From an uncultured Polaribacter sp. (GTDB lineage: Bacteria; Bacteroidota; Bacteroidia; Flavobacteriales; Flavobacteriaceae): a DNA stretch of 64,000 bases. The notes under the pieces are model-generated. The model was not told the DNA's origin. It made no database searches and worked only from the letters and a program-made list of their open reading frames with translations. The translations under genes and the position numbers were made by a program. This document shows positions 18,109 through 27,045 of the stretch, in pieces. How positions within the stretch are numbered: position 1 is the stretch's first letter; each line of letters opens with the position of its first letter. The stretch is taken from contig NZ_CANMBY010000001.1 of assembly GCF_947496195.1 (NCBI RefSeq), positions 868,001 through 932,000 of the forward strand. The letters are read 5' to 3'.

Positions 18109-20724
18109 ATGAAATTTTTTCGATATTTTTTCACATTAATTTTTTTACTTTCTTTTAATTTATTTTCTCAAGAAAATAAGATCTCTAAAAGAATTTACAC
18201 TACAAAAAAACTAGTAAAGAAGCCTGTAATTGATGGATTTATAAATGATGAAGCTTGGAATGTAGTAGAATGGTCATCAGATTTTACTCAAAAAGATCCA
18301 GATGAAGGTAAGCCACCAACATATCAAACAAAATTTAAAGTAATGTATGATGCTAAATATCTTTACGTTGCTATTAGAGCTTTTGATGATGAACCAGAAA
18401 AAATAGAAAGACGTTTAAGTAGAAGAGATGGTTTTCAAGGAGATAGAGTAAATGTAATTATTGATAGTTATCATGATAAAAGAACAGCTTTTGTTTTTAC
18501 GACAACTGCTGCTGGTGTGAAAGGAGAAGAATTTGCTTCTCAAAATGGAGAAAACTGGGATGATAGTTGGAACCCAATTTGGTATACAAATGCCAAAATA
18601 GATGATAAAGGCTGGACTGCTGAAATGAAAATTCCTTTTAGTCAATTACGATTTGGAAAAGCAGAAGAACAAATTTGGGGTTTTAATATAAACAGAACTA
18701 TTTTTAGGTTACAAGAACGTTCTTTATGGCAAAGGATTCCAAACGACCAAGCAGGCTTTATAAGTGAAGCAGGTGAATTACATGGGTTAAAAAATTTAAT
18801 TTCCCAAAAACAATTAGAAATTCAGCCTTTTACAGTTTTACAATATGATAAATATCCACCAGAAGCAGGTAATCCATTTAGAACTGGTAAAGACTTTAGA
18901 GCAAATTTTGGATTAGATGCCAAAATTGGAATAACAAATGATTTAACTTTAGACTTAACTGTTAATCCAGATTTTGGTCAAGTTGAAGCAGATCCAGGAG
19001 CAATTGCTTTAGATGGTTTTCAAATTTTCTTTAGAGAACAAAGACCATTTTTTGTAGAAAACAGCAATATTTTTGATTATCAATTTGCTAATGGTAGTGA
19101 TAATGTTTTTTATAGTAGAAGAATAGGTAGAAATCCTCATAGAAGTGCAAATTTAGCTAATGGAGAATTTTCAGATGAACCTCAAAACTCAAGAATTTTA
19201 GGTGCAGCAAAATTTTCAGGTAAAACTAGAGATGGCTGGTCTATTGGAATTTTGGAAAGTGTAACAGGAAATGAATACGCAGAAATTAGACAAACAGATG
19301 GTAGTTCTAGAGAAGAAATTGTAGAACCTCTTACCAATTATTTTGTTACTCGAGTTCAAAAAGATTTTAATGAAAGAAATTCTTTTGTAGGTGGAATTTT
19401 CACAGCTACAAATAGACATTTAAACGGAGATTTTAATGAATTACACAAGGCTGCTTATACAGGAGGATTAGACTTTCAGCATAATTGGAAAAATAGAGAA
19501 TACTATATAGATGGTAACATGATTTTTAGTCATGTTTTAGGAAGTAAAGAAGCTATTACAGCTACACAACAAACGTTACGTCATAATTTTCAAAGAACAG
19601 ATGCAACACATGTTTCTGTAGATACAGACAGAACATCATTAACAGGAACAGGAGGTAGGTTTGAATTTGGAAAAGTTGGTGGTGAAAAATGGAGATATAG
19701 TACAGGAGTAATTTGGAGATCTCCAGAATTAGAATTGAATGATGTTGGTTTTTTAAGAAGAACAGATCAAATTTTACAATTTTTAAATGTTGATTATTTG
19801 TGGTTAGTTCCAACAGATACTTACAGAAACATGTCTATTAATGCAGAGCAGTTATCTGAATATGATTTTCAAGGAAATGTAAATAGATTACGTTACGAAT
19901 TAGCAGGTAATATCAATTGGATTAAAAATGAAAGAACAAGATTAGGTATAGGTGCAAACTTTTCTAGATTTGACAACTTTTTCTTAAGAGGAGGCCCAAG
20001 GTGGAGGTCTGCAAATTCTAGATATATTTTTACTTCATTTAATTCTGATAATGGAAAAAAGTTTGCCTTTAGTTTTGGGTATACTAATGTTCATTCAGAC
20101 GAAGATGTTTTAAGTAGAAACAGATTTAGAATAGGTTTTTCTTATCAGCCTTTTGATGCCCTTAATATCTCTTTAGATAATGAGTTAGAAATTACTAAAG
20201 ATCGTTCACAATATGTAACAACAACCTCTTTTGGAAATGATAGCAGGTATATTTTAGGAACAATAAATAACGACGAACTAAGTACAACATTACGTTTTAC
20301 TTATAGTTTAAATCCAAATTTATCAATTCAGTTTTATGGACAGCCTTTTATCTCAAGAGGAAGATTCTCTGACTTTAAATTTGTAAATATAGCTGCTGCA
20401 GATAAATTTACAGATAGAGTTAATATTTACAGTCAAAATCAAATTACAAATCAAAATAACATTTATAATATAGATGAAGATTTAGATGGTAATTTAGATT
20501 ATACTTTCGAAAATCCAGATTTTTCTTTTGTACAATTACAAACAAATTTAGTTATGAGATGGGAATATATACCTGGCTCAGAATTATTTTTAGTTTGGTC
20601 TAGAGGTTCTGTAGGAAGTGCAGATGTAGATGATGATTTAATAGATAGCGTTTCTGACCAGGTGTTTAGAGCACCAGCAAATGACACCTTTTTATTAAAA
20701 TTTACTTACAGATTTAGAAGGTAG
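18109..20724 (+). CDS. DUF5916 outer-membrane protein with CBM9-like domain
   Basis: An 871-residue exported protein with the signal peptide MKFFRYFFTLIFLLSFNLFSQ. Residues about 35-230 resemble the carbohydrate-binding family 9-like fold (PVIDGFINDEAWNVVEWSSDFTQ). The remainder matches the DUF5916 region, starting at FGLDAKIGITNDLTLDLTVNPDFGQVEADP, which has a beta-barrel character and ends in FTYRFRR. The family is common in Bacteroidota outer membranes and its function is not established. It lies 2 nt from the end of the convergent DUF6370 gene, with no terminator hairpin between them. Confidence 0.85.
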   Translation: MKFFRYFFTLIFLLSFNLFSQENKISKRIYTTKKLVKKPVIDGFINDEAWNVVEWSSDFTQKDPDEGKPPTYQTKFKVMYDAKYLYVAIRAFDDEPEKIERRLSRRDGFQGDRVNVIIDSYHDKRTAFVFTTTAAGVKGEEFASQNGENWDDSWNPIWYTNAKIDDKGWTAEMKIPFSQLRFGKAEEQIWGFNINRTIFRLQERSLWQRIPNDQAGFISEAGELHGLKNLISQKQLEIQPFTVLQYDKYPPEAGNPFRTGKDFRANFGLDAKIGITNDLTLDLTVNPDFGQVEADPGAIALDGFQIFFREQRPFFVENSNIFDYQFANGSDNVFYSRRIGRNPHRSANLANGEFSDEPQNSRILGAAKFSGKTRDGWSIGILESVTGNEYAEIRQTDGSSREEIVEPLTNYFVTRVQKDFNERNSFVGGIFTATNRHLNGDFNELHKAAYTGGLDFQHNWKNREYYIDGNMIFSHVLGSKEAITATQQTLRHNFQRTDATHVSVDTDRTSLTGTGGRFEFGKVGGEKWRYSTGVIWRSPELELNDVGFLRRTDQILQFLNVDYLWLVPTDTYRNMSINAEQLSEYDFQGNVNRLRYELAGNINWIKNERTRLGIGANFSRFDNFFLRGGPRWRSANSRYIFTSFNSDNGKKFAFSFGYTNVHSDEDVLSRNRFRIGFSYQPFDALNISLDNELEITKDRSQYVTTTSFGNDSRYILGTINNDELSTTLRFTYSLNPNLSIQFYGQPFISRGRFSDFKFVNIAAADKFTDRVNIYSQNQITNQNNIYNIDEDLDGNLDYTFENPDFSFVQLQTNLVMRWEYIPGSELFLVWSRGSVGSADVDDDLIDSVSDQVFRAPANDTFLLKFTYRFRR

Positions 20725-20725
20725 A

Positions 20726-21028
20726 TTAATCGATTAATTTAATAGAAGATGCAATAAACTTACCCTCTTTTATTTTACCTGATACATTACCCTTTCTAAT
20801 AACGTTACAAAAGCCTGTGTTTTCATCATGGGCATCACCAAAGTCATCAATACCAAATCCTTCTACAAAATAGGCTTTGTTATCTATTTTAACTGCTAAA
20901 TCACAACCATCAGCTTCTAATTTAAATTGGCATTGGCCACAAGAAATTTCTGCGGTTTGATTTATTTCTTCTTTAGTATTACAAGAAAATAAGATACTAA
21001 CTATTAATAAGGATAATAATTTTTTCAT
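20726..21028 (-). CDS. DUF6370-like small lipoprotein
   Basis: A 100-residue lipoprotein. The signal MKKLLSLLIVSILFSC ends in a lipobox Cys at 16. The mature part contains CGQCQF and two further Cys (GCDL and GFCNV), which resembles a small metal- or redox-linked domain. I associate this pattern with DUF6370; no function is known. It lies 7 nt after the VOC-family gene and is probably co-transcribed with it and glnS. Confidence 0.7.
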   Translation of the reverse strand: MKKLLSLLIVSILFSCNTKEEINQTAEISCGQCQFKLEADGCDLAVKIDNKAYFVEGFGIDDFGDAHDENTGFCNVIRKGNVSGKIKEGKFIASSIKLID

Positions 21029-21035
21029 TTTCGTA

Positions 21036-21500
21036 TTAGTTTTTATCTTTTATTTTTAACCAATCATCATAAGTTACAACTCTTTTTTCTTCAGATGTTT
21101 TTGTTGTTCCTGGAAGTACTCCTATAAACTCAAGATAATGCCCATCTGGATCATTAAAATAAATTGAAATAGCAGGCATCCAACAAAAAACCATTGGTTG
21201 TTCGTTATCATCTTGTAAAAAGTTCCAGTAGTTAAGATTATGAGATTTTAAAAAATTAATAGATTCATTTAAAATCCAGTTAGGATCGCATTGAAAAGCA
21301 AAGTGTCTAAGGTCTATTTCTTCTTTTTCTTTTTCCCATAAACCTAGCATGGCTTTTTTATCTTCACCTATCCAAAAAAAGGATGCTCTTCTTTCATTTT
21401 CTAAACGACATTGTTTTAAACCAAGAACATTTTTATAAAACTCTATGGAACGCTCTAAATTTTCAACAAATAAATGTGTTTCATAAAGTCCTAGAATCAT
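21036..21500 (-). CDS. VOC-family (glyoxalase/dioxygenase-like) protein
   Basis: 154 residues with the vicinal-oxygen-chelate layout. THLFVENLERSIEFYKNVLGL opens the first beta-alpha-beta-beta unit. RHFAFQ and IYFNDPDGHYLEFIGVLPG carry the usual His and Glu metal ligands. The substrate cannot be told from sequence; such proteins include glyoxalases, fosfomycin-type thiol transferases and ring-cleaving dioxygenases. It lies between glnS and the DUF6370 lipoprotein gene with short gaps. Confidence 0.85.
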   Translation of the reverse strand: MILGLYETHLFVENLERSIEFYKNVLGLKQCRLENERRASFFWIGEDKKAMLGLWEKEKEEIDLRHFAFQCDPNWILNESINFLKSHNLNYWNFLQDDNEQPMVFCWMPAISIYFNDPDGHYLEFIGVLPGTTKTSEEKRVVTYDDWLKIKDKN

Positions 21501-21518
21501 ATCTTTTTTTGATTTAAT

Positions 21519-23207
21519 TTAATTCTTACCTCCCCATGAATCTCTTAATCCAACAGTTTTGTTAAATACTAATTTTTCTGGAGTAGCATCATCATCTACA
21601 TTAAAATAGCCTAATCTTTGAAACTGAAATCGCTCTCCAATTTTTGCAGATTGTAAACTTGGCTCTACAAAAGCTTCAATAATTTCTAAAGAATTAGGGT
21701 TTATAAATTCCATGTAATCTTTGTCTTTATGAGCATCAGGAGCTTCATCTAAAAACAACCTATCATAAGCTCTAACTTCTGCTTTTACTGCATGTTTTAC
21801 AGAAACCCAATGTAATGTTCCTTTAACTCGTCTTGTGCTTTCTGGAGTTCCACTTCCAGATTTACTTAGCTCATCATAAGTACACTGAATTTCGATAACA
21901 TTACCATCTGCGTCTTTGGTACAACTTTCGGCTTTTATGATATAAGCATTTTTTAATCGAACTTCTTTACCTAGTTTTAATCTAAAAAACTTCTTATTAG
22001 CTTCTTCTCGAAAATCTTCTTTCTCTATATACAATTCTCTAGAAAAAGGAACCTCTCTAAACCCTGCACTTTCGTCTTCTTGATTGTTTTCTGCTTGTAG
22101 CATTTCTTCTTTCCCTTCAGGATAGTTAGTAATTACTACTTTAACAGGATCTAAAACTGCCATAACTCTATTTGCAGTTTTGTTTAAATCTTCTCTAATT
22201 TTAAATTCTAAAAGAGCAACATCAATTACATTTTCACGTTTAGATACTCCAACAGTTTCTACAAAACTTCTAATAGATGCAGGTGTATAACCACGTCTTC
22301 TTAAACCAGAAATTGTTGGCATTCTTGGGTCATCCCAGCCAGAAACAATTCCTTCTTCTACCAATTTAAGCAACTTACGTTTACTCATTATGGTATAACT
22401 TAAGTTTAATCGAGAAAATTCTCTTTGTTTTGGAGGTAGAGGTAATTTACAAGAACTGTAATTATATACATTATCTCTAAACCAATTATATAGCTCTCTG
22501 TGAGGTTTAAATTCTAAAGAACATAATGAGTGAGATATTTGTTCTATATAATCACTTTCTCCATGAGTCCAATCATACATAGGATAAATACACCATTCAT
22601 CACCTGTTCTATGATGAGATTTGTACATAATTCTATACATTAATGGATCTCTCATTAACATATTAGGAGAACTCATGTCTATTTTTGCACGTAAAACATG
22701 TTCTCCTTCTTTAAATTTGCCTTCTTTCATTCCTTGGAATAATTCCAAGTTTTCCTCCACACTTCTATCTCTAAAAGGGCTATTAGTTCCTGCTTCTGTT
22801 GGTGTACCTTTTTGGATACGCATTTCTTCAGAAGTTTGTGAGTCTACATAGGCTTTACCATCTTTTATCAATAAAACTGCCCAATCATAAAGTTGTTGAA
22901 AATAATCTGAAGAATAACATTCATTTGCCCAATTATAACCTAACCATTTAATATCTCTCTTTATTGCATCTACATATTCTTGCTCTTCTTTAGCAGGGTT
23001 TGTATCATCGAAACGTAAGTTTACAGGTGCATTATATTTTTCGCCCAAACCAAAACTAATACCAATAGCTTTTGTGTGGCCAATATGTAAATATCCATTA
23101 GGTTCAGGAGGAAAACGAAAATGTAATTGTTCTTTTGACATTCCGTTTGCCAAATCTTCCTCTATAATATGCTCTAAAAAATTAAGCGATTTATTTTCTT
23201 CAGACAT
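21519..23207 (-). CDS. glnS: Glutaminyl-tRNA synthetase
   Basis: Class I synthetase charging tRNA-Gln. RFPPEPNGYLHIGHTKAI has the HIGH motif (residues 41-44 from this start). IMSKRKL is the KMSKS-loop variant usual for GlnRS. The C-terminal anticodon-binding beta-barrels follow from about residue 340. I chose the second ATG (MSEENKSLNFLEHIIEEDL), as typical in flavobacterial GlnS. An in-frame ATG at 23219 would add four residues. The length of about 562 residues is normal. A -7 element lies at 23233-23240. Confidence 0.95.
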   Translation of the reverse strand: MSEENKSLNFLEHIIEEDLANGMSKEQLHFRFPPEPNGYLHIGHTKAIGISFGLGEKYNAPVNLRFDDTNPAKEEQEYVDAIKRDIKWLGYNWANECYSSDYFQQLYDWAVLLIKDGKAYVDSQTSEEMRIQKGTPTEAGTNSPFRDRSVEENLELFQGMKEGKFKEGEHVLRAKIDMSSPNMLMRDPLMYRIMYKSHHRTGDEWCIYPMYDWTHGESDYIEQISHSLCSLEFKPHRELYNWFRDNVYNYSSCKLPLPPKQREFSRLNLSYTIMSKRKLLKLVEEGIVSGWDDPRMPTISGLRRRGYTPASIRSFVETVGVSKRENVIDVALLEFKIREDLNKTANRVMAVLDPVKVVITNYPEGKEEMLQAENNQEDESAGFREVPFSRELYIEKEDFREEANKKFFRLKLGKEVRLKNAYIIKAESCTKDADGNVIEIQCTYDELSKSGSGTPESTRRVKGTLHWVSVKHAVKAEVRAYDRLFLDEAPDAHKDKDYMEFINPNSLEIIEAFVEPSLQSAKIGERFQFQRLGYFNVDDDATPEKLVFNKTVGLRDSWGGKN

Positions 23208-23232
23208 TAGTTTATCCATAAAAATTAGGCAA

Positions 23233-23240
23233 CAAAATTA
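23233..23240 (-). promoter_or_regulatory. glnS -7 element
   Basis: TAATTTTG on the minus strand matches TAnnTTTG. Transcription would start near 23226, which makes an ATG at 23219 almost leaderless and favours the start at 23207. Confidence 0.5.
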
Positions 23241-23318
23241 CATAAAATATTACACAGCTATTTATTATCTTGTAACAAAAATAGTATTTCAACAACTTAT
23301 AAATAAACAAAAGAAATT

Positions 23319-23534
23319 ATGAGCAATCAAATTAGAAACTACACTTGTCCAAAATGTAATAACAAAACATATAAATTAGGACAAATGAGAGCAACAGGTG
23401 GTACTTTATCAAAGATATTTGATATTCAAAATCAAAAATTTACAAGTGTTACTTGTGAAAAATGTACCTATACAGAGTTTTACAAAACTAAAACAAGTGC
23501 TATTAGTAATGTATTTGACTTTTTCACTTCTTAA
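23319..23534 (+). CDS. Small zinc-ribbon protein
   Basis: 71 residues with two CxxC knuckles, CPKC near residue 10 and CEKC near 48. The spacing of about 38 and the RATGGTLSKIFDIQNQKFTSVTC linker match the COG3478-like zinc-ribbon family described as nucleic-acid binding. The tail TEFYKTKTSAISNVFDFF is also typical. Its exact role is unknown. It is divergent from glnS. Confidence 0.8.
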   Translation: MSNQIRNYTCPKCNNKTYKLGQMRATGGTLSKIFDIQNQKFTSVTCEKCTYTEFYKTKTSAISNVFDFFTS

Positions 23535-23586
23535 AACTACCAGTTAAAGTTTTCTAAAAGCAGTTTTTAGTGCTTATTTATTGTCG

Positions 23587-23594
23587 TATTTTTG
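23587..23594 (+). promoter_or_regulatory. -7 element next to the DUF2452 start codon
   Basis: TATTTTTG matches TAnnTTTG and ends only 4 nt before the ATG at 23599. Transcription would begin at or next to the start codon, so the mRNA may be leaderless. Confidence 0.55.
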
Positions 23595-23598
23595 CAAT

Positions 23599-24024
23599 AT
23601 GAAGAAAGAAGCTAAAAAACCAGATTTAGTTGTTTTTAATGAAGAAGAACAAAAATATGATGCTGCATTAAAACCTTATGGTACATCTGCTAGTTCACCA
23701 GTAATACAACCATTAAATACTGCAAGTTGGAAAAATGATGGTATTCAGTGTGTAAACAAGCAATTAAAATCAAAATTTGATGAAGTAAAAGCTCAATATG
23801 AAGAGCTAATGCAGAAGTTTCAGTATAATGATTTGGTGTATAATGCAAAATTTAGCTTTGAACCTAATATTGGTGAAGTTTATCATTTATATAATAATAA
23901 AAAACAGGAATCATTTTTATCTATTATCGCTCCAGAGCAATGCAGTTTTCAGCATTTAGGATCTTTTAGACTAAATTCAGATAAAATGTGGGAAAAGGTA
24001 GCATCAGAGTCAAATCAAGAATAG
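23599..24024 (+). CDS. DUF2452-like conserved protein
   Basis: A 141-residue cytoplasmic protein beginning MKKEAKKPDLVVFNEEEQKYDAALKPYG. The body (FDEVKAQYEELMQKFQYNDLVYNAKFSFEP...GEVYHLYNNKKQESFLSIIAPEQC) matches what I know of DUF2452, whose function is unknown. A longer frame with TTG at 23581 exists, but that codon lies before the -7 element, so ATG 23599 is the better start. It is followed 3 nt later by folB. Confidence 0.8.
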   Translation: MKKEAKKPDLVVFNEEEQKYDAALKPYGTSASSPVIQPLNTASWKNDGIQCVNKQLKSKFDEVKAQYEELMQKFQYNDLVYNAKFSFEPNIGEVYHLYNNKKQESFLSIIAPEQCSFQHLGSFRLNSDKMWEKVASESNQE

Positions 24025-24027
24025 TAA

Positions 24028-24384
24028 ATGGGAATAATACAAGTAAACAATATTAAATTATATGCATATCATGGCTGTTTAGAAGAGGAAGCAAAAATAG
24101 GTTCTTGGTATAGAGTAGCAGTAGAAGTTAAAGCAGATTTAAAAAAGTCTGCAAAAACAGATAATTTAAAAGATACTGTAGATTATGTTCATTTAAATCT
24201 AATTGTAAAAGAAGAAATGGCAATTAGATCAAAACTTTTAGAAGAAGTTGCTCAAAGAATTTTAAATCGTTTTTTTAAAGAAATACCAATGATTAAAAAA
24301 GCCAAAATAGAGGTAGCTAAAATTAACCCGCCAATAGGAGGAAATGTTGAAGAAGTCGTAATTATTTTAACAAAAAAACGATAA
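24028..24384 (+). CDS. folB: Dihydroneopterin aldolase
   Basis: Folate-pathway enzyme that splits dihydroneopterin to 6-hydroxymethyl-dihydropterin and glycolaldehyde. At 118 residues it has family length. Visible are YAYHGCLEEEAKIGSWYRVAVEV, the substrate Glu region, the DTVDYVHLN segment and the catalytic-lysine region IEVAKINPPIGGNVEEVVI. It starts 3 nt after the DUF2452 gene and is very likely in the same transcript. Confidence 0.94.
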   Translation: MGIIQVNNIKLYAYHGCLEEEAKIGSWYRVAVEVKADLKKSAKTDNLKDTVDYVHLNLIVKEEMAIRSKLLEEVAQRILNRFFKEIPMIKKAKIEVAKINPPIGGNVEEVVIILTKKR

Positions 24385-24397
24385 GATTAAAAAATAC

Positions 24398-24427
24398 TTG
24401 TACTAATTGTAAATTTACGTAAATTTG
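24398..24427 (+). promoter_or_regulatory. tRNA-Cys promoter with embedded palindrome
   Basis: TTG (24398-24400), 19 nt, then TAAATTTG (24420-24427): the same spacing as the rplM promoter. The -7 element is the right half of a perfect 16-bp palindrome, AAATTTACGTAAATTT (24411-24426). Confidence 0.8.
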
Positions 24428-24448
24428 CAATCCTTAAAATATAATTAA

Positions 24449-24519
24449 GGTGTCGTGGCCGAGTGGCTAGGCAGTGGTCTGCAACACCATCTACAGCGGT
24501 TCGAATCCGCTCGACACCT
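24449..24519 (+). tRNA. tRNA-Cys (GCA)
   Basis: A 71-nt cloverleaf. The acceptor GGTGTCG (24449-24455) pairs with CGACACC (24512-24518), with discriminator T at 24519 as expected for Cys. The anticodon loop CTGCAAC reads GCA. The anticodon stem is GTGGT/ACCAT with one G-T pair, and the T arm AGCGG/CCGCT encloses TTCGAAT. No CCA is encoded. A strong terminator follows. Confidence 0.97.
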
Positions 24520-24530
24520 CAATTTTTTTA

Positions 24531-24562
24531 AACCCTTAACTTTAATTTGTTAAGGGTTTTTT
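24531..24562 (+). terminator. tRNA-Cys terminator
   Basis: AACCCTTAAC, 8-nt loop, GTTAAGGGTT: a 10-bp perfect stem followed by T residues to 24562. Confidence 0.92.
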
Positions 24563-24922
24563 ATGAGAGAACATAAATGTAACAAATTTAAGTTCTATTG
24601 ACTAACTAAAAAAAAGTCACTAAATTATCAATAAAATCGGCATTCTTTATCAAAGTTTATGTTGCACGCCTATACCTACTATTTTTAATATTTAATAAAT
24701 TTTATTCTCTATTTAAAGTATTAAACAAACCCCTAGCTAACTAAAATTAGCACTTAATTTTATACATTATTTTAGAAAATTTCGGTTGTAAAATTTAAAC
24801 ACTAAATATTCTTGCAAATTTAGTATTTCAAAGAATCTCAATAAGACTAAGTGAAAAAGCTTATTATTGATTAAAAAGAATATGTTTAATTGTTTCTAAG
24901 TATATAATTTTTTATCAAAAAG
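24563..24922. other. AT-rich gap before the uronate operon
   Basis: About 360 nt with no supported gene, tRNA or terminator. The only structure I see is an inverted repeat, ACTAAAT (24801-24807) with ATTTAGT (24818-24824), about 110 nt upstream of the CAGGAT box. It could be a second operator. Confidence 0.5.
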
Positions 24923-24967
24923 ACAGATAGTACAGGATATTAAAAATATGCTTTAAGTTTATGTTTA
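24923..24967 (+). promoter_or_regulatory. CAGGA-box promoter of the uronate operon (site 1)
   Basis: CAGGAT (24933-24938) lies exactly 27 nt upstream of TATGTTTA (24960-24967), a near match to TAnnTTTG. The degenerate half-site ACAGAT lies 10 nt upstream at 24923. The 13-mer ATAGTACAGGATA (24927-24939) recurs exactly at site 2 (36036-36048). No -33 TTG is present, as expected for an activator-dependent promoter. Confidence 0.7.
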
Positions 24968-24991
24968 TAGCTTGAAAAAATCAACTAATAA

Positions 24992-25819
24992 ATGAGTAAA
25001 ATAATAGTATTAACAGGAGCAGGAGGTGTTTTATGTAGCACAATGGCTAAGGCACTTTCAGAACAAGGAAATAAAATAGCTGTATTAGATTTAAGAGAGG
25101 AAGCAGCAAACAAAGTTGCAGAAGAAATTAAGGCTGCTGGTGGTGATGCAATTGGTGTTGCAGCTAATGTTTTGGAAAAAGATTCTTTAGAAAAAGCGAA
25201 ACAAGTAGTAAATGATGTTTTTGGTAAAGTTGATATTTTGGTAAATGGAGCAGGAGGAAATCATCCTTTAGGAACAACTTCTAATCCGTTTTTTGCAATG
25301 GAAGATTTAAAAAACTCTGCTGAAGGGTTTAAAACTTTCTTCGATTTAGATCCAAAAGGAATTGAATTTACTTTTAATTTAAACTTTTTAGGAACATTAA
25401 TTCCTACTCAAGTTTTTGCAACAGATATGGTTGGACGTGAAGGTTGTTCAATTTTGAATATTTCTTCAATGAACGCTTTTACTCCATTAACAAAAATACC
25501 AGCTTATAGTGGTGCAAAAGCAGCTATTTCTAATTTTACACAATGGTTAGCAGTACATTTTTCTAAAGTAGGTATACGTGTAAATGCTTTGGCTCCAGGT
25601 TTTTTCTTAACAGATCAAAACAGAGCTTTATTAACCAATGAAGATGGAAGTTTAACGCAAAGAGGACAACAAATTATCGATCAAACACCTATGGGACGTT
25701 ATGGAACTCCAGATGATTTAATTAGTGCAACAGAATTTTTGTGTAATGATGCATCTGCGTTTGTAACTGGAATTGTAATTCCTATTGATGGTGGATTTGC
25801 AGCTTATAGTGGTGTTTAA
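24992..25819 (+). CDS. SDR-family D-mannonate oxidoreductase (fructuronate reductase)
   Basis: A 275-residue short-chain dehydrogenase. The nucleotide motif is TGAGGVLC (residues 8-15), in place of the canonical TGxxxGxG. Ser in ISSMNAF and YSGAK give the catalytic Ser/Tyr/Lys set, and [13 protein letters not shown] follows. It is first in the operon directly before uxuA, so reduction of fructuronate to mannonate is the likely step, replacing the unrelated UxuB polyol-dehydrogenase type. That assignment rests on context and on the family's frequent pairing with UxuA. It is 18 nt downstream of the expected transcription start from site 1. Confidence 0.85.
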   Translation: MSKIIVLTGAGGVLCSTMAKALSEQGNKIAVLDLREEAANKVAEEIKAAGGDAIGVAANVLEKDSLEKAKQVVNDVFGKVDILVNGAGGNHPLGTTSNPFFAMEDLKNSAEGFKTFFDLDPKGIEFTFNLNFLGTLIPTQVFATDMVGREGCSILNISSMNAFTPLTKIPAYSGAKAAISNFTQWLAVHFSKVGIRVNALAPGFFLTDQNRALLTNEDGSLTQRGQQIIDQTPMGRYGTPDDLISATEFLCNDASAFVTGIVIPIDGGFAAYSGV

Positions 25820-25830
25820 AAAATAATAAA

Positions 25831-27018
25831 ATGAAACAAAAATTAGAACAAACTTGGAGATGGTATGGACCAAATGACCCAGTTTCTTTGTCAGATATAA
25901 AACAAAGTGGTGCAACAGGAATCGTTTCTGCTTTGCATCATATTCCAAATGGAGAAGTTTGGACGGTTGAAGAAATAACCAAGAGAAAAGAAATTATTGA
26001 AAATGTAGGGTTGACTTGGTCTGTAGTAGAATCTGTACCAATTCACGAAAATATTAAAACCAAATCTGGAGATTATCAAAAGTATATAGATAATTACAAG
26101 CAAACACTTTTAAATTTAGGAGAATGTGGTATTGATATTGTGTGTTACAACTTTATGCCAGTATTAGATTGGACACGTACCAATTTAGATTATGAAGTAT
26201 CAGATGAATCTACAGCATTACGTTTTGAAGCAGCAGCTTTTGCAGCTTTCGAATTGTATTTGTTAAAACGTCCAGGTGCTGAAAATGAATATTCAGATGC
26301 TCAAAAGCAAAAAGCGGCAGAGTTTATCAAAAATACATCAGAAGCAGAACAAACAAAGTTAATCAGAAATATTATTGCTGGTCTACCTGGTGCTGAAGAA
26401 GGATATACTTTAGAGGAATTTAATCAGATTTTAGCAACGTATAAAAACATTGGGCCAAAAGAATTAAAAGCGAATTTATTCTCGTTTTTATCGGAGATTA
26501 TTCCTGCAGCAGAACAAGCAGGAGTGTTAATGTGTATTCATCCTGATGATCCACCATTTCCAATTTTAGGATTACCTAGAGTGGTTTCTACAGAACAAGA
26601 TATTCAAGATATTTATAATGCAGTTCAATCACAAAATAACGGACTAACTTTTTGTACAGGTTCATTTGGTGTAAGAGCTGATAATGATTTAGCTGGAATG
26701 GTAGAACGTTTAGGAGATCGAATTCACTTTATTCATTTACGTGCTACAAAACGTGATGACGAAGGGAATTTCCACGAAGCAGATCATCTAGAAGGTGATG
26801 TAGATATGTATGCAGTAATGAAAGCTTTGGTTTTAGAACAACAAAAAAGAATTGCTTCTGGAAGACAAGATGTAAGGATGCCTTTTAGACCAGATCATGG
26901 TCATAAAATGTTAGACGATCTAAAAAAGAAAACCAATCCAGGGTATTCTGGTATTGGTCGTTTACGAGGTTTAGCAGAATTAAGAGGATTAGAATTAGGG
27001 ATTAGACGTTCATTATAA
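25831..27018 (+). CDS. uxuA: Mannonate dehydratase
   Basis: Converts D-mannonate to 2-keto-3-deoxygluconate. At 395 residues it matches E. coli UxuA (394). The N-terminal [30 protein letters not shown], metal-site [31 protein letters not shown] and the late RPDHGHKML are family hallmarks. It lies 11 nt behind the mannonate-type dehydrogenase in the same operon. Confidence 0.97.
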   Translation: MKQKLEQTWRWYGPNDPVSLSDIKQSGATGIVSALHHIPNGEVWTVEEITKRKEIIENVGLTWSVVESVPIHENIKTKSGDYQKYIDNYKQTLLNLGECGIDIVCYNFMPVLDWTRTNLDYEVSDESTALRFEAAAFAAFELYLLKRPGAENEYSDAQKQKAAEFIKNTSEAEQTKLIRNIIAGLPGAEEGYTLEEFNQILATYKNIGPKELKANLFSFLSEIIPAAEQAGVLMCIHPDDPPFPILGLPRVVSTEQDIQDIYNAVQSQNNGLTFCTGSFGVRADNDLAGMVERLGDRIHFIHLRATKRDDEGNFHEADHLEGDVDMYAVMKALVLEQQKRIASGRQDVRMPFRPDHGHKMLDDLKKKTNPGYSGIGRLRGLAELRGLELGIRRSL

Positions 27019-27045
27019 AAAACAAAACAGAATAAAATTAAAAAT

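Noticed and set aside
23581..23598. TTG start six codons upstream of the DUF2452 ATG
   Set aside because: This TTG precedes the -7 element at 23587-23594, so it would not be in the transcript.
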